The notes beneath the pieces are model-generated. The model worked only from the letters and a program-made list of their open reading frames with translations. It did not search any database and was not told the DNA's origin. Of a stretch of 47,959 bases of DNA, positions 1-7,980 are shown piece after piece. Source of the DNA: Falsiroseomonas sp. (lineage in GTDB: Bacteria; Pseudomonadota; Alphaproteobacteria; Acetobacterales; Acetobacteraceae); assembly GCF_030695085.1 (NCBI RefSeq), contig NZ_JAUYTS010000148.1, forward strand, positions 1 through 47,959, read 5' to 3'. A program made the translations under genes and the position numbers. Within the stretch, counting starts at the first letter, position 1, and every line of letters begins with the position of its first letter.

Positions 1-739
1 CCACCTCCGCATCCAGCCCGCGCAGGCGCTGGACCAGGCCGGTGAGATCGGTGGGGCGGGCGGCGTAGCTGGCGCGCTCGATCAGGGTCAGCCCGCGTTC
101 CTGCATCAGCGCTTCCTGCGACGCGCCGATGGAATGGGCGCCGAGCGCATCCTCCTGCGCGATCGCCAGGCGCAGCGCGGTATCCGGCCGGTTGACGGCG
201 TTGGCCAGGATACGCACGCCCTTCAGCGCCGTGGCGGCGAAATCCGTGGCCTGGGGGGAGGCGCGGAACACCCATTGGAAGCCGCGCCCGACCACGGCAT
301 CGCCCAGCGCGCACAGTTCGAAGAAGGGCACGTTTGCCAGTTCCGCGACCTGGGATGCGGGCAGCGCGATGGTGGTGCTGAAGCTGCCGAAGATGGCGGC
401 GACCCGTTCGGGGCCCTGCACCAGGCGGCGCGCCTCCTCCACTGCCGCATTTTCATCCGGCGCATCGGCGCGGACCAGGGCGATGCCGCGGCCGAACACC
501 CCGCCGGCGGCGTTGCGCTCCTCCACCGCCAGTTCCAGGCCACGATAGCATTCATCGCCAAACAAGGCAGACGGCCCGCTGAGCGGGAACAGCGCGCCGA
601 GCCGCAGCGGGGGGCCGGCCGGTGGCACCGGGGCCGCGCTGCCATTGGTGGCGGGTGCCTGCGCATGGCCGGGCGGCGCGAAGGCGCCCAACATGGCGCC
701 GGCCAGCCCGCCGAGCCTCCGGCGGCCGAAGCCCTGCAT
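1..739 (-). CDS. Branched-chain amino acid-type ABC transporter substrate-binding protein (partial)
   Basis: Periplasmic receptor of the Peripla_BP_6 (LivJ-like) family, expected to deliver a small amino-acid-like or carboxylate ligand to an ABC importer. Translating the minus strand from the ATG at 739 gives 246 residues with no stop before the window edge, so the C-terminal part is missing. The N-terminus is a signal peptide (FGRRRLGG, a hydrophobic run, then PGHAQA). It is followed by the family opening LRLGALFPLSGPSALFGDE and the segment ARRLVQGPERVAAIFG. GGGAGG lies 9 bases before the ATG. The upstream neighbour is divergent, and any permease genes would lie outside the window. The family call is firm; the ligand is unknown. 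Confidence 0.85.
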   Translation of the reverse strand, partial: MQGFGRRRLGGLAGAMLGAFAPPGHAQAPATNGSAAPVPPAGPPLRLGALFPLSGPSALFGDECYRGLELAVEERNAAGGVFGRGIALVRADAPDENAAVEEARRLVQGPERVAAIFGSFSTTIALPASQVAELANVPFFELCALGDAVVGRGFQWVFRASPQATDFAATALKGVRILANAVNRPDTALRLAIAQEDALGAHSIGASQEALMQERGLTLIERASYAARPTDLTGLVQRLRGLDAEV

Positions 740-878
740 CCCTCCAACCCTCCCGGCGATGGCAGGAGTTTTCCACGCCCTGCCGCTGGCGCACAACCCC
801 GCCACGCCCCGGCGTGCCGCCTTGACGTGCCGCGGCACCGCATGGTCCCTCCTCCCCGACTGAGAAGAGGAGCGCACC

Positions 879-1910
879 ATGTCCAAACCGGCCCCTGACC
901 TGCCCGCGGAAATGACCTTGATCGACCACACCCAGGGCGGCTCGGGCAAAGGTGGTGGGCCGGAGGTGCTGGTGCCGGTGCGCGGCCCGGTTCCGTCGCC
1001 GGCCGCGGATGAGGTGCTGATCCGGACCGAGGCTGTCGGCGTGAACCGCCCCGATGTGGCGCAGCGCACCGGCAGCTATCCGCCGCCCCCCGGCGCCAGC
1101 CCCGTCATCGGCCTGGAATGCGCCGGGGAGGTGGTGGCCGTGGGTGCCGCCGTCACCCGCTGGAAGATCGGCGACAAGGTCTGTGCGCTGGCCAATGGCG
1201 GCGCCTATGCCGAATACTGCACCGCCCCCGAGGCACAGACCCTGCCCTGGCCGGCCGGCTTCGACGCGCTGCGCGCCGCGGCGCTGCCGGAGACCTATTT
1301 CACCGTCTGGGCGAATGTCTTCGGCCATGGGCGGCTGGCGGCGGGCGAATCCATCCTGATCCATGGCGGCACGTCCGGCATCGGCGTCACCGCCATCCAG
1401 CTCGCCAAGGCCTTCGGCGCCACGGTCTACGCGACGGCCGGCAGCGCGCAGAAGGTGGCGGCCTGCCTCGAACTCGGCGCCGATGCGGCGATCGACTACA
1501 AGGCGGAGGATTTCCAGGAGCGCATCAAGGCGCTGACCGGCGGTAAGGGCGTCGATGTGGTGCTCGACATGGTCGGCGCGCCGTATTTCACCAAGAACAT
1601 CCGCTGCCTGAAGCTGGATGGCCGCCTGGTGATGATCGCCTTCCTGAGCGGCCATGTGGCGGAGCAGGTGGATCTGCGGCCCATCATGGTGAAGCGCCTG
1701 ACCGTCACCGGCAGCACCATGCGGCCGCGCAGCACGGCGCAGAAGGCGGAGATCGCGCAGGCGCTGGAAGCCAAGGTCTGGCCGATGCTGGCCGAAGGGA
1801 AGGCGGCACCGCGCATCTTCAAGACCTTCCCGCTGATCCATGCGGCCGAGGCGCACCGGCTGATGGAAAGCAGCGCGCATATCGGCAAGATCATGCTGAC
1901 GGTGCCGTGA
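879..1910 (+). CDS. NAD(P)H quinone oxidoreductase, zinc-free MDR superfamily (PIG3-like)
   Basis: A 343-residue medium-chain reductase that should transfer hydride from NAD(P)H to quinones or enones in the cytoplasm. The GroES-like half carries [20 protein letters not shown], typical of the PIG3/QOR branch. The nucleotide-binding motif is [20 protein letters not shown] (around residue 160-180). The zinc-ligand cysteines of alcohol dehydrogenases are absent. A purine-rich AGAGGAG sits just before the ATG at 879. The next gene starts inside its stop codon (GTGA), so the two are probably translationally coupled. The family is clear; the substrate is not. Confidence 0.9.
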   Translation: MSKPAPDLPAEMTLIDHTQGGSGKGGGPEVLVPVRGPVPSPAADEVLIRTEAVGVNRPDVAQRTGSYPPPPGASPVIGLECAGEVVAVGAAVTRWKIGDKVCALANGGAYAEYCTAPEAQTLPWPAGFDALRAAALPETYFTVWANVFGHGRLAAGESILIHGGTSGIGVTAIQLAKAFGATVYATAGSAQKVAACLELGADAAIDYKAEDFQERIKALTGGKGVDVVLDMVGAPYFTKNIRCLKLDGRLVMIAFLSGHVAEQVDLRPIMVKRLTVTGSTMRPRSTAQKAEIAQALEAKVWPMLAEGKAAPRIFKTFPLIHAAEAHRLMESSAHIGKIMLTVP

Positions 1911-2104
1911 CGCCCTGGCTGGCCTTCGCCGCCGCGCTGCTGCTGCTGGCGCTGACCCTGCGGCTGCGGGATCGCGGCATGCGCCGGGCCGGGCAGGGGC
2001 TGGCGGTGCTGCTGGCCCTGGTGGCCACCATCCTGCTCGCGCGGCGGCCCGGCACCGCGCTGCCGCTGCCCGGGTCGCGCCCGCGGCCCTGGTATTCGCC
2101 ATAG
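1907..2104 (+). CDS. Small hypothetical membrane protein
   Basis: A 65-residue protein with a GTG start that overlaps the stop of the quinone oxidoreductase by 4 bases (GTGA). It has two hydrophobic stretches, residues 3-19 and about 31-44, separated by a basic loop (RLRDRGMRR). This suggests a two-helix inner-membrane protein. It stops 10 bases before the start of the SAF oxidoreductase, so all three genes look like one transcript. I do not recognise a family. The overlap and membrane profile are the main reasons to regard it as real. Confidence 0.6.
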   Translation: MTPWLAFAAALLLLALTLRLRDRGMRRAGQGLAVLLALVATILLARRPGTALPLPGSRPRPWYSP

Positions 2105-2114
2105 GGGGACCGCC

Positions 2115-3482
2115 ATGAACCTGCACCGCATGCTGCTCAAGCGCCAGGCGGAGGGCCGCCCGGTGCGGGTCGCCGTGATCGGCGCGGGCAAGTTCGGCTC
2201 GATGTTCCTGCACCAGGCGCCGCGCACGCCGGGGCTGCATGTGCTGGGCATCGCCGACCTGTCCATTCCCAACGCCCACGCCGCGCTGGCCCGCATCCAC
2301 TGGGCGCCGGAAGCCGGGCAGGCGCCGGATGCTGCGACGGCGGCGAGGACCGGCGCCACCTGGCTCACCGAGGACAGCCTCGCGCTGATCGCCGATCCGC
2401 TGGTGGAGGTGGTGGTGGAGGCCACCGGCGACCCGGCCGCCGGGCTGGTTCACGCACGCCACGCCATCCGCCACGGCAAGCATGTGGTGATGGTGAATGT
2501 GGAGGCGGATGTGCTGGCCGGCCCCCTGCTGGCGCGGGAAGCCGCAGCGGCCGGCGTGGTCTATTCCATGGCCTATGGCGACCAGCCGGCTTTGGTGGCG
2601 GAGCTGGTGGACACCATCCGCGCCGGCGGCTTTTCCATCGTCGCCGCCGGCAAGGGCACCAAATACCTGCCCGCCTATCACGCCAGCACGCCGGAGACGG
2701 TGTGGGATTTCTACGGGCTGACGGCGGAACAGGCGCGCGCGGGGGCGATGAATCCGCGGATGTTCAACTCCTTCCTCGACGGTACGAAATCCGGCATCGA
2801 GATGGCGGCGATCGCCAATGCGACCGGCCTGGCTCCGCCCGAGGATGGCCTGGCCTTCCCGCCCGCCGGCACCAGCCAACTGCCCGACCTGCTGCGGCCG
2901 CACAATGAGGGCGGCATCCTGCCACGCAAGGGGATGGTGGAGGTCGTCTCGTCGCTGACTCGCGACGGCGCCGAGATCGCCGACAACCTGCGCTGGGGCG
3001 TCTATGTCGTGTTCGAGGGCGACACCGAATATGCCCGCCGCTGCTTCGCCGAATACGGCGTCGCCACCGACAGAAGCGGGCGCTACGCCGCGCTGTGGCG
3101 CCCCTATCACTTCATCGGGCTGGAACTTGGCGTCTCCGTCGCCTCCGCCGCGCTGCGGCGCGAGCCGACCGGGGTTGCCGAGACCTGGGCGGCCGATTGC
3201 GTCGCAATCGCCAAGCGCGACCTGAAGCCGGGCGAGGTGCTGGATGGCGAGGGCGGCGCGATGGTCTGGGGCAAATGCATCCCCGCCGCGCGATCCCGCG
3301 CATTGGCCGCCGTGCCGATCGGCCTGGCCCATGGCGTGGCGCTGGCGCGCGCCGTGCCGCGCGGCGCGCTGGTGACGGAGGCGGATCTGCAACCGCGCGC
3401 CCCGGGCGGCGCCGGGCAGGCGGCGCGGGAGATGCGAGCGTCCCTGCTGGCCCTGCCCTGGACAATGAATTGCAAATTGTAA
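2115..3482 (+). CDS. NAD(P)-dependent oxidoreductase with C-terminal SAF domain
   Basis: A 455-residue protein. The N-terminus is a Rossmann fold (VAVIGAGKFGSMFL, residues about 18-31) of homoserine-dehydrogenase/Gfo-Idh type, followed by a catalytic-like middle region. The C-terminal part (from about residue 365) resembles a SAF domain, with AKRDLKPGEVLDGEGG. Proteins of this architecture are often found in sugar-acid or polyol gene sets, but the substrate here cannot be read from the sequence. GGGGGA lies upstream of the ATG at 2115. It follows the small membrane protein by 10 bases. The family is confident; the role is unknown. Confidence 0.82.
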   Translation: MNLHRMLLKRQAEGRPVRVAVIGAGKFGSMFLHQAPRTPGLHVLGIADLSIPNAHAALARIHWAPEAGQAPDAATAARTGATWLTEDSLALIADPLVEVVVEATGDPAAGLVHARHAIRHGKHVVMVNVEADVLAGPLLAREAAAAGVVYSMAYGDQPALVAELVDTIRAGGFSIVAAGKGTKYLPAYHASTPETVWDFYGLTAEQARAGAMNPRMFNSFLDGTKSGIEMAAIANATGLAPPEDGLAFPPAGTSQLPDLLRPHNEGGILPRKGMVEVVSSLTRDGAEIADNLRWGVYVVFEGDTEYARRCFAEYGVATDRSGRYAALWRPYHFIGLELGVSVASAALRREPTGVAETWAADCVAIAKRDLKPGEVLDGEGGAMVWGKCIPAARSRALAAVPIGLAHGVALARAVPRGALVTEADLQPRAPGGAGQAAREMRASLLALPWTMNCKL

Positions 3483-3494
3483 GCGCATTTGCAC
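3471..3494. promoter_or_regulatory. Inverted repeat upstream of the EamA transporter gene
   Basis: TGCAAAT (3471-3477) and ATTTGCA (3488-3494) form a perfect 7-bp inverted repeat with a 10-base spacer. It lies in one of the few AT-rich patches and spans the stop codon of the upstream gene, 48 bases before the EamA start. The geometry suits a dimeric regulator, but no regulator gene is adjacent. The call is by pattern only. Confidence 0.35.
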
Positions 3495-3541
3495 AAAACT
3501 AGGCTTTTCGCGACGCGGAGGGCGCGGCTAGGTTACAGGCA

Positions 3542-4405
3542 ATGCCCATGGCGTCCGCCTTCCGGCTGCTTTTCGCAGCCGTCATCCTGTTTGGCGGTGC
3601 CTGGCCCATTACCAAGGCTGCGCTGGCGGATGCGTCACCGCTATGGTTTGGGCTCGGACGGTCCGCGCTGGCAGCGCTCGGGGCGGCCATCCTGCTTGCG
3701 GCGATGGGGCGGCTGCGCTTTCCGGTGGCGGAGGATCGCCGCGCGGTGCTGTTCCTCGGCCTGTTCCAGCTCGGCGGATTCTTCGCGCTGACGCATCTGG
3801 CGGTGGCGCTGGTGCCGGCGGGGCGCACCGCGGTGCTGTCCAATGTCGTGACCTACTGGCTGATCCCGCTTTCGGTGCTGGTGCTGGGGGAGAAGGTTTC
3901 CACCACCCGCTGGTTCGCGGCCGGCCTGGGGCTGGCAGGCGCTGGCGTGCTGATCGGGCCATGGGCGGTCGATTGGTCGCATATGGATTCGCTGATCGGC
4001 CATCTGATGCTGGTGCTGGCCGGCCTGCTCTGGACCATCGCCATCATCGCATCGCGCAAATGGCCGCCGAAGACACCGATGTTCGAGCTGCTGCCCTGGT
4101 GCTTCGGCATCGGCGCGCTGGTCCTGGTGCCGCTGACCCTGCTGCTGGAGCCGGATGGCGGCGTCGGGCTGAGTTCCTGGCCCCATCTGCTATATATCGG
4201 GCTGTTCGCGGCGCCGATCGGCACCTGGTGCGTGATCGAGGCCGGGCGCAAGCTGCCCGGCGCGGTGGCATCGGTCGGCTTCCTGATGGTGCCGGCCTTC
4301 GGCGTGCTGGTCTCCACCCTTTGGCTGGGGGAGCCGCTGGGGTGGGATGTGATCGTCGGCGGGGCGTTGATCTTTGGCTCGGTGATCCTGGCGGCGCGCG
4401 GATGA
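3542..4405 (+). CDS. EamA-family (DMT) inner-membrane transporter
   Basis: A 287-residue protein with about ten hydrophobic helices arranged as two EamA repeats. The first repeat starts at LLFAAVILFGGAWPITKAAL; the second spans roughly residues 155-285. Family members export amino acids, metabolites or drugs. The first-repeat motif ALVPAGRTAVLSNVVTYWL and the LGEKVSTTRWFAAGLGLAGAG signature are typical. The ribosome-binding site is weak (AGG 9 bases upstream), and the ATG at 3548 is an alternative start. The esterase gene overlaps its stop (ATGA), so the two are co-translated. The substrate is unknown. Confidence 0.9.
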   Translation: MPMASAFRLLFAAVILFGGAWPITKAALADASPLWFGLGRSALAALGAAILLAAMGRLRFPVAEDRRAVLFLGLFQLGGFFALTHLAVALVPAGRTAVLSNVVTYWLIPLSVLVLGEKVSTTRWFAAGLGLAGAGVLIGPWAVDWSHMDSLIGHLMLVLAGLLWTIAIIASRKWPPKTPMFELLPWCFGIGALVLVPLTLLLEPDGGVGLSSWPHLLYIGLFAAPIGTWCVIEAGRKLPGAVASVGFLMVPAFGVLVSTLWLGEPLGWDVIVGGALIFGSVILAARG

Positions 4406-5184
4406 GGCTCGTCGTCACCAGCCTGGGGGAGGGGCCGCCCGTCGTGCTGCTGCACGGGCTGCTCGGCGCCGGGCAGAATTTCGGCGCGGTGCAGAAGGCG
4501 CTGGCGGCGGACGGCTTCCGGGTGCTGGCACTCGACCTGCGGAACCACGGCGCATCGCCCCACGCCGACGGCATGGCCTATGCCGATATGGCGGCCGATG
4601 TGGCGGAGACGTTGCAGGCGGAGGGGGCCTGGCCCGCCACCATCATAGGCCATTCCATGGGCGGCAAGGTGGCGATGGCGCTGGCGCTGACCCGGCCGGA
4701 GGGGGTGACGCGGCTGCTGGTGGCGGATATCGCGCCGGTGCACTACCCGGCGCCGCTGTTCAACGCCTACATCGCCGCCATGCGCGGCCTGGATCTGCGG
4801 CCCGGCCTGGCGCGGCGGGAGGCCGATGCGGCGCTTGTGCCGGCCGTGCCCGCGGCGCCGCTGCGCGCATTCCTGTTGCAGAATCTGGATTTTGCCCAGG
4901 CCCCGCCTGCCTGGCGCATCGGGCTTGAGGAAATCGCCGCCGGCATGCCGGAGATCGCCGGCTGGCCCGACCTGCCGGGTTCGTATGACGGCCCCGTCCT
5001 GGTGCTGGCGGGCGAGCGTTCGGACTACATTCAGCCGCAACACACGGCGCTGTTCCGCCGCCTGTTTCCCGCCGCACGCCACGCCAGCATCCCCGCCGGG
5101 CATTGGCTGCATGCGGAAAACCCGCCGGCCTTCCTGGCCGTGGTGCGGGACTTCCTGGCCGGTCAGGCAAGCGCGGCGCCGTAG
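4402..5184 (+). CDS. Alpha/beta hydrolase, YbfF-like esterase
   Basis: A 260-residue cytoplasmic alpha/beta hydrolase. It has the oxyanion segment LLHGLLGAGQNF (16-27), the DLRNHGASPH strand-turn and the nucleophile elbow GHSMGG with Ser85. A late Asp lies in GERSDYI, and the catalytic His lies in GHWLHAENP (His234 or His237). LRNHG and GHWLHAE match the YbfF/acyl-thioesterase branch. The ATG at 4402 overlaps the previous stop (ATGA). The 3' end overlaps the convergent metallophosphoesterase by 22 bases. The natural ester is not predictable. Confidence 0.9.
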   Translation: MRLVVTSLGEGPPVVLLHGLLGAGQNFGAVQKALAADGFRVLALDLRNHGASPHADGMAYADMAADVAETLQAEGAWPATIIGHSMGGKVAMALALTRPEGVTRLLVADIAPVHYPAPLFNAYIAAMRGLDLRPGLARREADAALVPAVPAAPLRAFLLQNLDFAQAPPAWRIGLEEIAAGMPEIAGWPDLPGSYDGPVLVLAGERSDYIQPQHTALFRRLFPAARHASIPAGHWLHAENPPAFLAVVRDFLAGQASAAP

Positions 5185-6074
5185 CCCAGCCGCACCAGCG
5201 TTATCTCCGGCGGCACACCCACCCGCACCGGCATGATCGAGGTGCCAAGCCCGCCCGAGACCACCAGGTGCTTTCCCGCCTCCACCACATGGCCATAGGC
5301 GTAGCGATTACCGAAGGCGGAGGGCACATAGGGCGAGAACCCCGCCAGCCGCACCTGCCCGCCATGGGTATGCCCGCACAGGGTCAGCGCCACCCGATCC
5401 GCCGGCACGGAGGGGAAGATATCCGGCTCGTGGCACAGCAGGATCACCGGGTCCCGGTCCTGCACGGCGCCGAAGGTGCGCGCCAGGTCGTTGGTGCCGA
5501 GGAAGCGGCCCTGGCCCTGGCTGAAAGCCCAGAGGCTGCCGCTGCCCGCCACCCAGAAACCCTGATCGCGGAAGCCGGTCTTCACCGCCGCATTGTGCAG
5601 CACGGAGATGCCGGCCCCGGCCAGCACATGCGCCGTCTGCGGCACGCCGCGCCGCAGCCGTTGCACCTGCGGGTCGTCCCACCAGTCATGATTGCCCATG
5701 ATGGCGTGGACGCCATGCGGCGCGCGCAGGCCCTTCAGCACCTGCGCCGTCTCCTCGATCGGGATGGAGTGCTTCACGTAGCGGCCGTTGCCCCGGTAGT
5801 CGCCGAGCAGCACCACCAGATCCGGCCGCAACGCATTGGTGGCGGCGACTATCTCCGCCACGCGGCGCAACGGCATATGCGGCTCGCTGGCATGGATATC
5901 GGCCAGCGCGGCGATGGTCAGCGGCCGCCGCGCGGGCCAGTTCGGCGGGTCCAGCCGGTATTCGGCAACCGCCAGCCGCCAGGCCGGCTCGATCCAGAAG
6001 CCATAAAGGCCGCTCGCCCCACCGGCCAGGGTCAGTCCACCGAGGGTCGTCAGCAGGGCGCGGCGGCTGGTCAT
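5163..6074 (-). CDS. Calcineurin-like metallophosphoesterase with Tat-type signal (YkuE-like)
   Basis: A 303-residue dinuclear-metal phosphoesterase. The family motifs appear in order: DIH (59-61), GDY (91-93), GNHD (127-130), LLCHEPD and CGHTHGGQ. The N-terminus MTSRRALLTTLGGLTLAGGA has a twin-arginine pattern plus a hydrophobic run, so export in folded form to the periplasm is likely. Relatives include YkuE and the UDP-2,3-diacylglucosamine pyrophosphatase LpxG group. Which substrate applies here is not shown. It is divergent from the photolyase-like gene, with 47 bases between them. Confidence 0.9.
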   Translation of the reverse strand: MTSRRALLTTLGGLTLAGGASGLYGFWIEPAWRLAVAEYRLDPPNWPARRPLTIAALADIHASEPHMPLRRVAEIVAATNALRPDLVVLLGDYRGNGRYVKHSIPIEETAQVLKGLRAPHGVHAIMGNHDWWDDPQVQRLRRGVPQTAHVLAGAGISVLHNAAVKTGFRDQGFWVAGSGSLWAFSQGQGRFLGTNDLARTFGAVQDRDPVILLCHEPDIFPSVPADRVALTLCGHTHGGQVRLAGFSPYVPSAFGNRYAYGHVVEAGKHLVVSGGLGTSIMPVRVGVPPEITLVRLGYGAALA

Positions 6075-6121
6075 GCGAAAGCCTCGGTTGCGCGATCGCC
6101 GCGCGGGACGATCTAGATCGG

Positions 6122-7315
6122 ATGATTGAAAACTTCCCGGCCGAACGGGCCACAGCCTTGCAGCGGCTCGATTCCTTTGGCCCGCGCATGGGGCATCATT
6201 ACGCGCGGGGCCGCAACAGCGACCTCGGCCCTGGGCAGCGCCAGGACGTCTCCCGCCTCTCGCCCGCGATTCGTCACCGGCTGGTGACGGAGGCCGAGGC
6301 GGTTGGCACCGCGCTCGCGCTGCACGGGCCGGAGCAGGCGCAGAAATTCATCGAGGAGGTGTTCTGGCGCAGCTACTGGAAGGGCTTTCTGCAACTGCGC
6401 CCGGGATTATGGGACGCCTATCGCGGCGAACTCGCGCAGGACCTGGCGCGGCTGCAGGCGGAGCCGGAACTGCAGGCGGCCTATGCCCGCGCGGTGGAGG
6501 GCAGCACCGGAATCGACGCCTTCGATGCCTGGGCCGTGGAACTGCGCGACAGCGGCTGGCTGCACAACCACGCCCGCATGTGGTTCGCCAGCATCTGGAT
6601 CTTCACCCTGCGGCTGCCCTGGACGCTGGGCGCGGATCTGTTCCTGCGGCACCTGCTGGATGCCGATGCGGCCAGCAACACCCTGTCCTGGCGCTGGGTG
6701 GCGGGGCTGCATACCGCGGGCAAGACCTATGTCGCGCGGGCCGAGAACATCCACCGCTTCACCGGCGGCCGCTTCAACCCGGTGGGGCTGGAGGAAAATC
6801 CGCCGCCGCCGCCGGCGCCGCATCCCATCCCGCTGCAACCGCTGCGGCCGATGGCGCCGCTGCCCGAAGGGCCGGTGGCGCTGCTGCTGCATGAGGATGA
6901 TCTGCATCCCGAAAGCCTGCTGCCACCCGGCCTGAAGGTCGATGCCATCGCCGGCCTCGCCGTGCCGCGCGCACGCTCCCCGCTCGGCTGCGCGCCGATG
7001 GCGGAGCGCCAGGCCTGGCAGGTGCTGGCGGATGGGCTGGAGCGCGCGGGGCGCCACTTCAAGGCGCCCGTCGTGGCCCTGGCGCCGGAGGCCGTGGCCG
7101 GCTGGGCGCAAGCGCATGGGCTGCCCGTGATCACGCCGCAGGCCCCGGTGGGCTGGACGGCGGAGGCGCTGGTGGGCCTCGGCCTGCCGCTGCATGTGGT
7201 GCGCCGGGACTGGGATGCGGCGTGCTGGCCCGCCGCCACCAAGGGCTACTTCGCGTTCAGAGAGCGGATCCCGGCATGGCTCCGGGAACTGGCACCTTCG
7301 CCGCCTTCGGGTTGA
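6122..7315 (+). CDS. Photolyase/cryptochrome-like FAD-binding protein with the FAD domain first
   Basis: A 397-residue protein. Residues 20-222 match the C-terminal FAD domain of photolyases: SRLSP (44-48), GWLHNHARMWFAS (145-157), DADAASN (180-186) and SWRWVAG (189-195, with Trp190 and Trp192). A proline-rich linker (225-247) follows. Residues about 250-390 then look like an alpha/beta domain (PVALLLHEDD, PVVALAPEA, GLPVITPQAPVGW). This is the reverse of the usual photolyase order, in which the antenna alpha/beta domain comes first. The ribosome-binding site is weak. The FAD-domain assignment is strong; the domain swap and any DNA-repair role are inference. Confidence 0.8.
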   Translation: MIENFPAERATALQRLDSFGPRMGHHYARGRNSDLGPGQRQDVSRLSPAIRHRLVTEAEAVGTALALHGPEQAQKFIEEVFWRSYWKGFLQLRPGLWDAYRGELAQDLARLQAEPELQAAYARAVEGSTGIDAFDAWAVELRDSGWLHNHARMWFASIWIFTLRLPWTLGADLFLRHLLDADAASNTLSWRWVAGLHTAGKTYVARAENIHRFTGGRFNPVGLEENPPPPPAPHPIPLQPLRPMAPLPEGPVALLLHEDDLHPESLLPPGLKVDAIAGLAVPRARSPLGCAPMAERQAWQVLADGLERAGRHFKAPVVALAPEAVAGWAQAHGLPVITPQAPVGWTAEALVGLGLPLHVVRRDWDAACWPAATKGYFAFRERIPAWLRELAPSPPSG

Positions 7316-7979
7316 CCCGCGCCGCCCTGTCCGCATCCGCGGCCCGCCACAGATACCAGGCGGCGACGGAGCGGTAGGGCGCCCAGGCCTCTCCGATCGC
7401 GGCGAGTTCCTTCGGCTTCGGCTGCGCCTCCAACCCCGCGGACACCTTCCAACCCTCCCGCACGCCGAAATCGTCGATCGGCAGCACGTCCCGCCGGCCG
7501 AGGGAGAAGATCAGGAACATCTCCACTGTCCAGCGGCCAACGCCGCGGATGGCGACCAGGCGCTCGATCAGCGCCTCATCCGGCAGGCGCCGCGCGACGG
7601 CGCTGGTCGGCACCAGGCCGCCCACGGCCTTCTCCGCGATGTCGCGGATGGCCGCGACCTTGTTGCCGGACAGGCCGCAGCCACGCATCGCCTCCACGGT
7701 CGTGGCCAGCACCAGCGGCGGCGGGGGGAAGTCGTGGCCGGGATACAGCGCGATGAAGCGGCCGAGAATCGCCTCCGCCGCGCGGCCATGCACCTGCTGG
7801 TGGGTGATGGCGCGGACCAGGGCTTCGTAAGGCTCGCGCGTGGCGGGTTGCAGCGTGCAGGGGCCGATGCGGCGGATCACCGCCTTCAGCACCGGGTCCC
7901 GCCGCAGATGGCGCAGCGCGGTGGGACCGGCGAAGGGGCGGGCTGCTGACGTCATCCCCGCTGGCATTCCCGCCGGCAC
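7257..7979 (-). CDS. DNA-3-methyladenine glycosylase II family (AlkA-like, HhH-GPD)
   Basis: A base-excision-repair glycosylase that removes alkylated purines. The helix-hairpin-helix is IRGVGRWTVEMFLIF (144-158). The catalytic Asp is the second Asp of PIDDFGV (Asp170, counted from the GTG), matching the PDDY site of AlkA. There is no Ada-type N-terminal domain. The start is uncertain: GTG at 7979, ATG at 7967 and ATG at 7955 are all in frame within a short repeated segment. The GTG follows the dctM stop by one base. It overlaps the convergent photolyase-like gene by 59 bases, which places two repair-type genes together. Confidence 0.88.
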   Translation of the reverse strand: MPAGMPAGMTSAARPFAGPTALRHLRRDPVLKAVIRRIGPCTLQPATREPYEALVRAITHQQVHGRAAEAILGRFIALYPGHDFPPPPLVLATTVEAMRGCGLSGNKVAAIRDIAEKAVGGLVPTSAVARRLPDEALIERLVAIRGVGRWTVEMFLIFSLGRRDVLPIDDFGVREGWKVSAGLEAQPKPKELAAIGEAWAPYRSVAAWYLWRAADADRAARVNPKAAKVPVPGAMPGSAL

Positions 7980-7980
7980 C

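Noticed and set aside
822..838. TTGACG followed by the palindrome GTGCCGCGGCAC before the quinone reductase gene
   Set aside because: No acceptable -10 box follows at 16-18 bases, and short GC palindromes are frequent in this DNA.
552..3494. A 980-residue open frame on the minus strand opposite the two oxidoreductase genes
   Set aside because: Composition is Arg/Gly/Ala/His-rich with no domain. It is the mirror of well-supported plus-strand genes, a common artefact at this GC content.
7955..7979. A repeated 12-base unit giving three in-frame starts for the AlkA-like gene
   Set aside because: Noted as start ambiguity only. Two imperfect copies of a GC-rich 12-mer are not remarkable here.
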